This document shows positions 60,757 through 64,000 of a stretch of DNA of 64,000 nt, one piece after another (the first letter of the stretch is position 1; each line of letters begins with the position of its first letter). The DNA lies in NCBI GenBank assembly GCA_025055455.1, contig JANWXD010000003.1:124001-188000 (forward strand). The letters are read 5' to 3'. The notes beneath the pieces are model-generated. The model was not told the origin of the DNA, made no database searches, and saw only the letters and a program-made list of their open reading frames with translations. This DNA is from Bryobacteraceae bacterium (GTDB lineage: Bacteria; Acidobacteriota; Terriglobia; Bryobacterales; Bryobacteraceae). The position numbers and the translations under genes were made by a program.

Positions 60757-62406
60757 ATGCGAATCGCCCTGGCGCAGATCAACACCACGGTCGGCGATCT
60801 TGAAGGCAACGTGGATATGATCCTGCGCTGGGCCCGGGAGGCGGCCCGGCGGGGCGCCGAGCTGGCGGTGTTTCCCGAGCTGACCATCACGGGTTACCCG
60901 CCCCGGGATTTGGTAGAGAAGCCGAGCTTTCTCGAACGCACCGAACAGCAGCTGGAACGGCTGGCCCGCGAAAGCGCCGCCCTGGACTTGGCGCTGATTT
61001 GCGGCTACGTGGGCCGGTCGGAAGCCAACGAGGGCAAGCGCGCCACCAACAGCGCCGCCGTGATCCAAGGCGGCCGCATCGTCTTCCGCCAGCGCAAGAT
61101 GCTGCTGCCTACCTACGACGTCTTCGACGAGGCGCGCTACTTTCAACCCGCCGCGCAGCAGGAGCTGGTGACGGTCCGGGGCCGCCGCTTGGCCTTGACC
61201 ATCTGCGAAGATGCCTGGAACGACAAGCAATACTGGGAGCGGCGGCTGTACGACCGCGATCCGGTCGAGGAGCTGGTTTCCCGCGGAGGCGAAATCATCG
61301 TCAGCATCAACGCCTCACCCTACCACATGGGCAAACGCGCGCTGCGCCGCGAAATCTTCTCGCGCACGGCGGCGCGCCACCGCCGCCCTCTGATCTACGT
61401 CAACCAGGTGGGAGGCAACGATCAGTTGATCTTCGACGGCAGCAGCTTTGCTCTCGATCCGGAGGGGCGCGTGATCGCCTCGGCCTGCTCCTTCGCCGAG
61501 GATTTGGTCCTCGTCGACCTCGCCACCGGGCAGGGCGACCGGCGCGAGAATCTGGCGGATGAATGCGAAGCGGTCTACGAGGCTCTGGTGCTCGGCACGC
61601 GAGACTATCTGAACAAGTGCGGCTTCCGGCAAGTCCTCATCGGACTGAGTGGCGGAATCGACTCCTCCCTGACGGCCGTCATCGCCGCCGACGCCGTGGG
61701 ACGAGAAAATGTCGTGGGCGTGGCGATGCCGGGACCGTATTCCTCCGATCACAGCCTCCGCGACGCCCGGGCCCTGGCCGAAAATCTCGGCATCCGATTC
61801 GAAGTGATTTCCATCACCCCGGTGTACGAATGCTTCCTCCGGATCCTCGACCGGCTGTTCGCTGGCGCGCCGCCCGATGTGACCGAAGAAAACCTCCAAT
61901 CGCGCCTGCGGGGCGTCACCTTGATGGCGCTCTCCAACAAATGGGGCGCCCTCGTGCTCACCACGGGCAACAAAAGCGAGCTCGCGGTGGGCTACTGCAC
62001 TCTCTACGGAGACATGATCGGCGGACTGGCCGTCATCAGCGACGTGCCCAAGACGCTCGTCTACAAACTCGCTCGTGTCGCCAACCGGCGCCATCCGCAT
62101 GCCATTCCCGAAAGCGTCTTCACAAAACCCCCCTCGGCGGAATTGCGGCCCAATCAGAAGGACACGGATTCGCTGCCGGACTACGAGATTCTCGACGCGA
62201 TCTTGCGCGACTACGTGGAAGAGTACAAGACGCCTTGCGAGATCGCCGCAGCTCACGGCTTTCCTCTGGAGCTCGTGCGGGACGTGGTCAACAAGGTGGA
62301 CCGGAACGAATACAAGCGTCAGCAGGCTCCGCCGGGGCTGAAAGTGACCACGAAAGCCTTCGGCATGGGCCGTCGCTTCCCCATCGCCCAGCGGTTTTTG
62401 GAATGA
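60757..62406 (+). CDS. nadE: Glutamine-dependent NAD+ synthetase
   Basis: About 549 residues. I choose the ATG at 60757 (MRIALAQINTTVGDLEGN); an ATG 12 nt upstream is possible. The N-terminal amidase (nitrilase fold) has Glu in VFPELTITGYPPRDL, Lys in QRKMLLPTYDVFDE and Cys in LTICEDAWND. The synthetase domain has the P-loop LIGLSGGIDSSLTAVIAADA (about 286-305) and the C-terminal KPPSAELRPNQKDTDSLPDYE. It makes NAD+ from NaAD, ATP and glutamine. It overlaps the next gene by 4 nt. Confidence 0.97.
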   Translation: MRIALAQINTTVGDLEGNVDMILRWAREAARRGAELAVFPELTITGYPPRDLVEKPSFLERTEQQLERLARESAALDLALICGYVGRSEANEGKRATNSAAVIQGGRIVFRQRKMLLPTYDVFDEARYFQPAAQQELVTVRGRRLALTICEDAWNDKQYWERRLYDRDPVEELVSRGGEIIVSINASPYHMGKRALRREIFSRTAARHRRPLIYVNQVGGNDQLIFDGSSFALDPEGRVIASACSFAEDLVLVDLATGQGDRRENLADECEAVYEALVLGTRDYLNKCGFRQVLIGLSGGIDSSLTAVIAADAVGRENVVGVAMPGPYSSDHSLRDARALAENLGIRFEVISITPVYECFLRILDRLFAGAPPDVTEENLQSRLRGVTLMALSNKWGALVLTTGNKSELAVGYCTLYGDMIGGLAVISDVPKTLVYKLARVANRRHPHAIPESVFTKPPSAELRPNQKDTDSLPDYEILDAILRDYVEEYKTPCEIAAAHGFPLELVRDVVNKVDRNEYKRQQAPPGLKVTTKAFGMGRRFPIAQRFLE

Positions 62407-64000
62407 GGCCGTTCACGGGCCTGCTGCTCGCCGGACTTCTGCTGGGCCAGCCGGAGCCAGGCACGCTGCTGCCCGATGGCTGGCGCCTCCGGCCGGCAGG
62501 ACGCGAGACTCCCCTCGACACCTTGCCCATGGCCGCGACGGCCACGCCGGATGGCCGCTACCTGCTCGTTTTGCACTCCGGCACGAATCCGGCCTCGGTC
62601 GCGGCGCTGGCCACCTCGGACGGAAGCGAGCTGAGCCGCATCACGCTGCCGGACGCCTGGCTCGGCCTGGCTCTCGACCCCAAGGGAACCCATGTCTATG
62701 CGGGCGGCGGCGCCGAGGCGGCGGTCTTCGAGCTGTCTCTCACGGCCGGGCGCTTAGCCTGGTCCCGAACGTTTCCCTTGGTTCCCAGAGATCGGCGCAC
62801 GGCTCGCGATTTTGCCGGTGACGTGGCGGTCTCCCCCGACGGCCGCTTGTTGTACGTCGCTGAGTTGTTTCAAAACACCATCGCCGTCCTCAATCCGCAG
62901 ACCGGCATGGTCGTCGAGCGCTTCCGTACGGGACGGCGGCCGTTCCGAATCTTGTTTCATCCCGACGGTAAGTCGCTGTTCGTCACCAGTTGGGCGGACG
63001 GTTCCCTCTTTCACCACGAGGCCGAATCGGGCCGGCTCATCGAGCGCCTGCGTTTGGCGGCGCATCCCACGGATATGATTTGGGCGCCGCCGGCGCCTTC
63101 CGAAGCGGGCGGTGAGGCCTCGCTGGCGCGCATCTTCGTTGCGGCGAGCAATACCAACAGCATCCAAGTGGTAGGCGTCACGGATTCCAAAGAGCTGCGA
63201 CTGCTCGAATCGGTGAACCTCGCCTTCGGCGCCCGTCAGCCCGCGGGCATGACCGCGAGCGCGCTGGCGCTCGATGCAAACCGCCGGCGCGTGTTCGTCG
63301 CCTGTTCCGGCGCGAACGCCCTGGCAGTGGTGGACATCAGGGAATCGCTGAGTCGCGTGGTGGGTTACATCGCTGCGGGATGGTATCCGGTGGCGCTGCG
63401 CGTGCTGCCGCAGGGCACGCTCGTCGTGCTCAATGCGCGCCGGACCGACCGCGGCGGTGGGTCCGCATCCTGGATCGCGCCGTTGGAAGAGGAACAGCTG
63501 TTCGAACACAGCGTCACGGTTCTGGACAACACGCCCTACCGCGACAGCCTGCTCGAAGAGGAGGAGGCACCGGAAGCCTCGCCCGTCGCCCACGTCGTTT
63601 ACGTGCTCCGCCAGACGGGCCGCGGGCCCAACTGCGAGAAGCTAGCCCGGGAGTTCGCGCTGCTCGAGAGGGTGTACGCCAGCGGCCCGGGGAGGCTTGG
63701 GGGACTGTACCGGGCTCTTGCCGGGATCGCGCCGCATTTTCTCGAGCTGTATCTGCCCGGCTGTGAAGCCGGGCGCCGGGCCTATGCCTGCGACGGAGAC
63801 GACCCGGCCGCCGTGCCCCCGGCGGGCTACCTGTGGACGAATGCCGCCGCAGCCGGAATCTCCCTTAGGAATTACGGCTTCTTCGTGGTGAACCGCACTC
63901 GCTCAGCCCCCGATGGCACGCGAATCGAAACCGTACGGGATGCCATCCTGAAACCGGTGACGGACCTGCGCTACCCAGGATTGGGCCCCGACTCTAGCGA
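62403..64000 (+). CDS. Secreted YVTN-propeller protein with degenerate phosphoesterase domain, 3'-truncated by window edge
   Basis: More than 532 residues, running off the window. The ATG overlaps the nadE stop (ATGA) and is followed by a signal peptide (RPFTGLLLAGLLLGQPEPG). YVTN/YncE-type blades follow (ATPDGRYLLVLHSGT, VSPDGRLLYVAELFQNTIAVL, FHPDGKSLFVTSWADG). From about residue 395 it resembles the phosphoesterase half of bifunctional YncE/alkaline-phosphatase-like proteins (HVVYVLRQTG, LAREFALLERVYASG, YLWTNAAAAGISLRNYG), but the catalytic segment ENRTYDQV is replaced by RQTGRGPN. The enzyme half is therefore likely inactive. Confidence 0.8.
   Translation, partial: MRPFTGLLLAGLLLGQPEPGTLLPDGWRLRPAGRETPLDTLPMAATATPDGRYLLVLHSGTNPASVAALATSDGSELSRITLPDAWLGLALDPKGTHVYAGGGAEAAVFELSLTAGRLAWSRTFPLVPRDRRTARDFAGDVAVSPDGRLLYVAELFQNTIAVLNPQTGMVVERFRTGRRPFRILFHPDGKSLFVTSWADGSLFHHEAESGRLIERLRLAAHPTDMIWAPPAPSEAGGEASLARIFVAASNTNSIQVVGVTDSKELRLLESVNLAFGARQPAGMTASALALDANRRRVFVACSGANALAVVDIRESLSRVVGYIAAGWYPVALRVLPQGTLVVLNARRTDRGGGSASWIAPLEEEQLFEHSVTVLDNTPYRDSLLEEEEAPEASPVAHVVYVLRQTGRGPNCEKLAREFALLERVYASGPGRLGGLYRALAGIAPHFLELYLPGCEAGRRAYACDGDDPAAVPPAGYLWTNAAAAGISLRNYGFFVVNRTRSAPDGTRIETVRDAILKPVTDLRYPGLGPDSS

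Noticed and set aside
1-64000. CRISPR array, insertion sequence, integrase or prophage
   Set aside because: No spaced direct repeats, transposase motifs or phage structural genes were seen anywhere in the window.

Overview
The window is high-GC bacterial chromosome, densely coded on both strands, with no rRNA, tRNA, phage, insertion sequence or CRISPR array that I could find. The gene mix suggests a member of the Acidobacteriota, perhaps near Bryobacter/Solibacter: a PQQ dehydrogenase with a built-in cytochrome c domain, an M2 peptidase, an alginate-export-type barrel, a Tat-exported amidohydrolase, a split glycine decarboxylase and many TPR proteins. This placement is an inference from gene content; no marker gene was compared.

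Layout. 1-3.5 kb: the 3' part of glgB, then a coupled ATPase plus TOPRIM-like pair that resembles a defence module. 3.6-8.9 kb (minus): FkbM methyltransferase, amidohydrolase, TPR protein, glycerate 2-kinase, shikimate kinase and SDR oxidoreductase, the last five closely spaced. 9-14.2 kb: HAD hydrolase (plus), then lysA, a GAF-GAF-SpoIIE phosphatase, and deoC and rpiB of a type I associate with sugar-phosphate bacterial microcompartments. 14.2-17 kb: a gene-free structured stretch, a small secreted Lys/Glu-rich protein with its own terminator, and a NarL-type two-component pair. 17-27 kb (minus): sugar ABC permease and ATPase without a binding protein, dnaB, the two AcnX subunits and the giant helicase Lhr.

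27-37.9 kb: an EgtB/SenA-like enzyme, a zinc-ribbon protein, sfsA, an outer-membrane barrel, the PQQ dehydrogenase, a two-gene nucleotidyltransferase module that looks truncated, a TPR protein, rsmI, a single-module Clp-like ATPase, wecB, infA and a degenerate cold-shock-like ORF. 37.9-49.8 kb: diguanylate cyclase, alginate-export barrel, zinc-ribbon membrane protein, enolase-superfamily enzyme, a NadD-like gene, then a translationally coupled minus-strand run sirtuin-larC-metG-tatD followed by a polyprenyl synthase, and a MOT1-type transporter. 49.9-54.3 kb: a complete gcvT-H-PA-PB operon. 54.3-64 kb: a small HTH-like gene coupled to a nucleoside-deoxyribosyltransferase/TIR-like gene that looks 3'-truncated, a GT39-type membrane glycosyltransferase, an M2 peptidase lipoprotein, then nadA-moaA-nadE and a beta-propeller gene that runs off the window.

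How the genes fit together. Most are housekeeping: NAD synthesis (nadA, nadE, nadD-like), C1 metabolism (gcv), lysine and shikimate synthesis, translation (metG, infA, rsmI) and replication (dnaB). The accessory signals worth a second look are the ATPase/TOPRIM pair, the shell-less deoC-rpiB pair with extended N-termini, the two truncated two-gene modules, a recurring -10-like box 6 or 10 nt before start codons that suggests leaderless transcripts, and an AT-rich patch at the start of gcvH.
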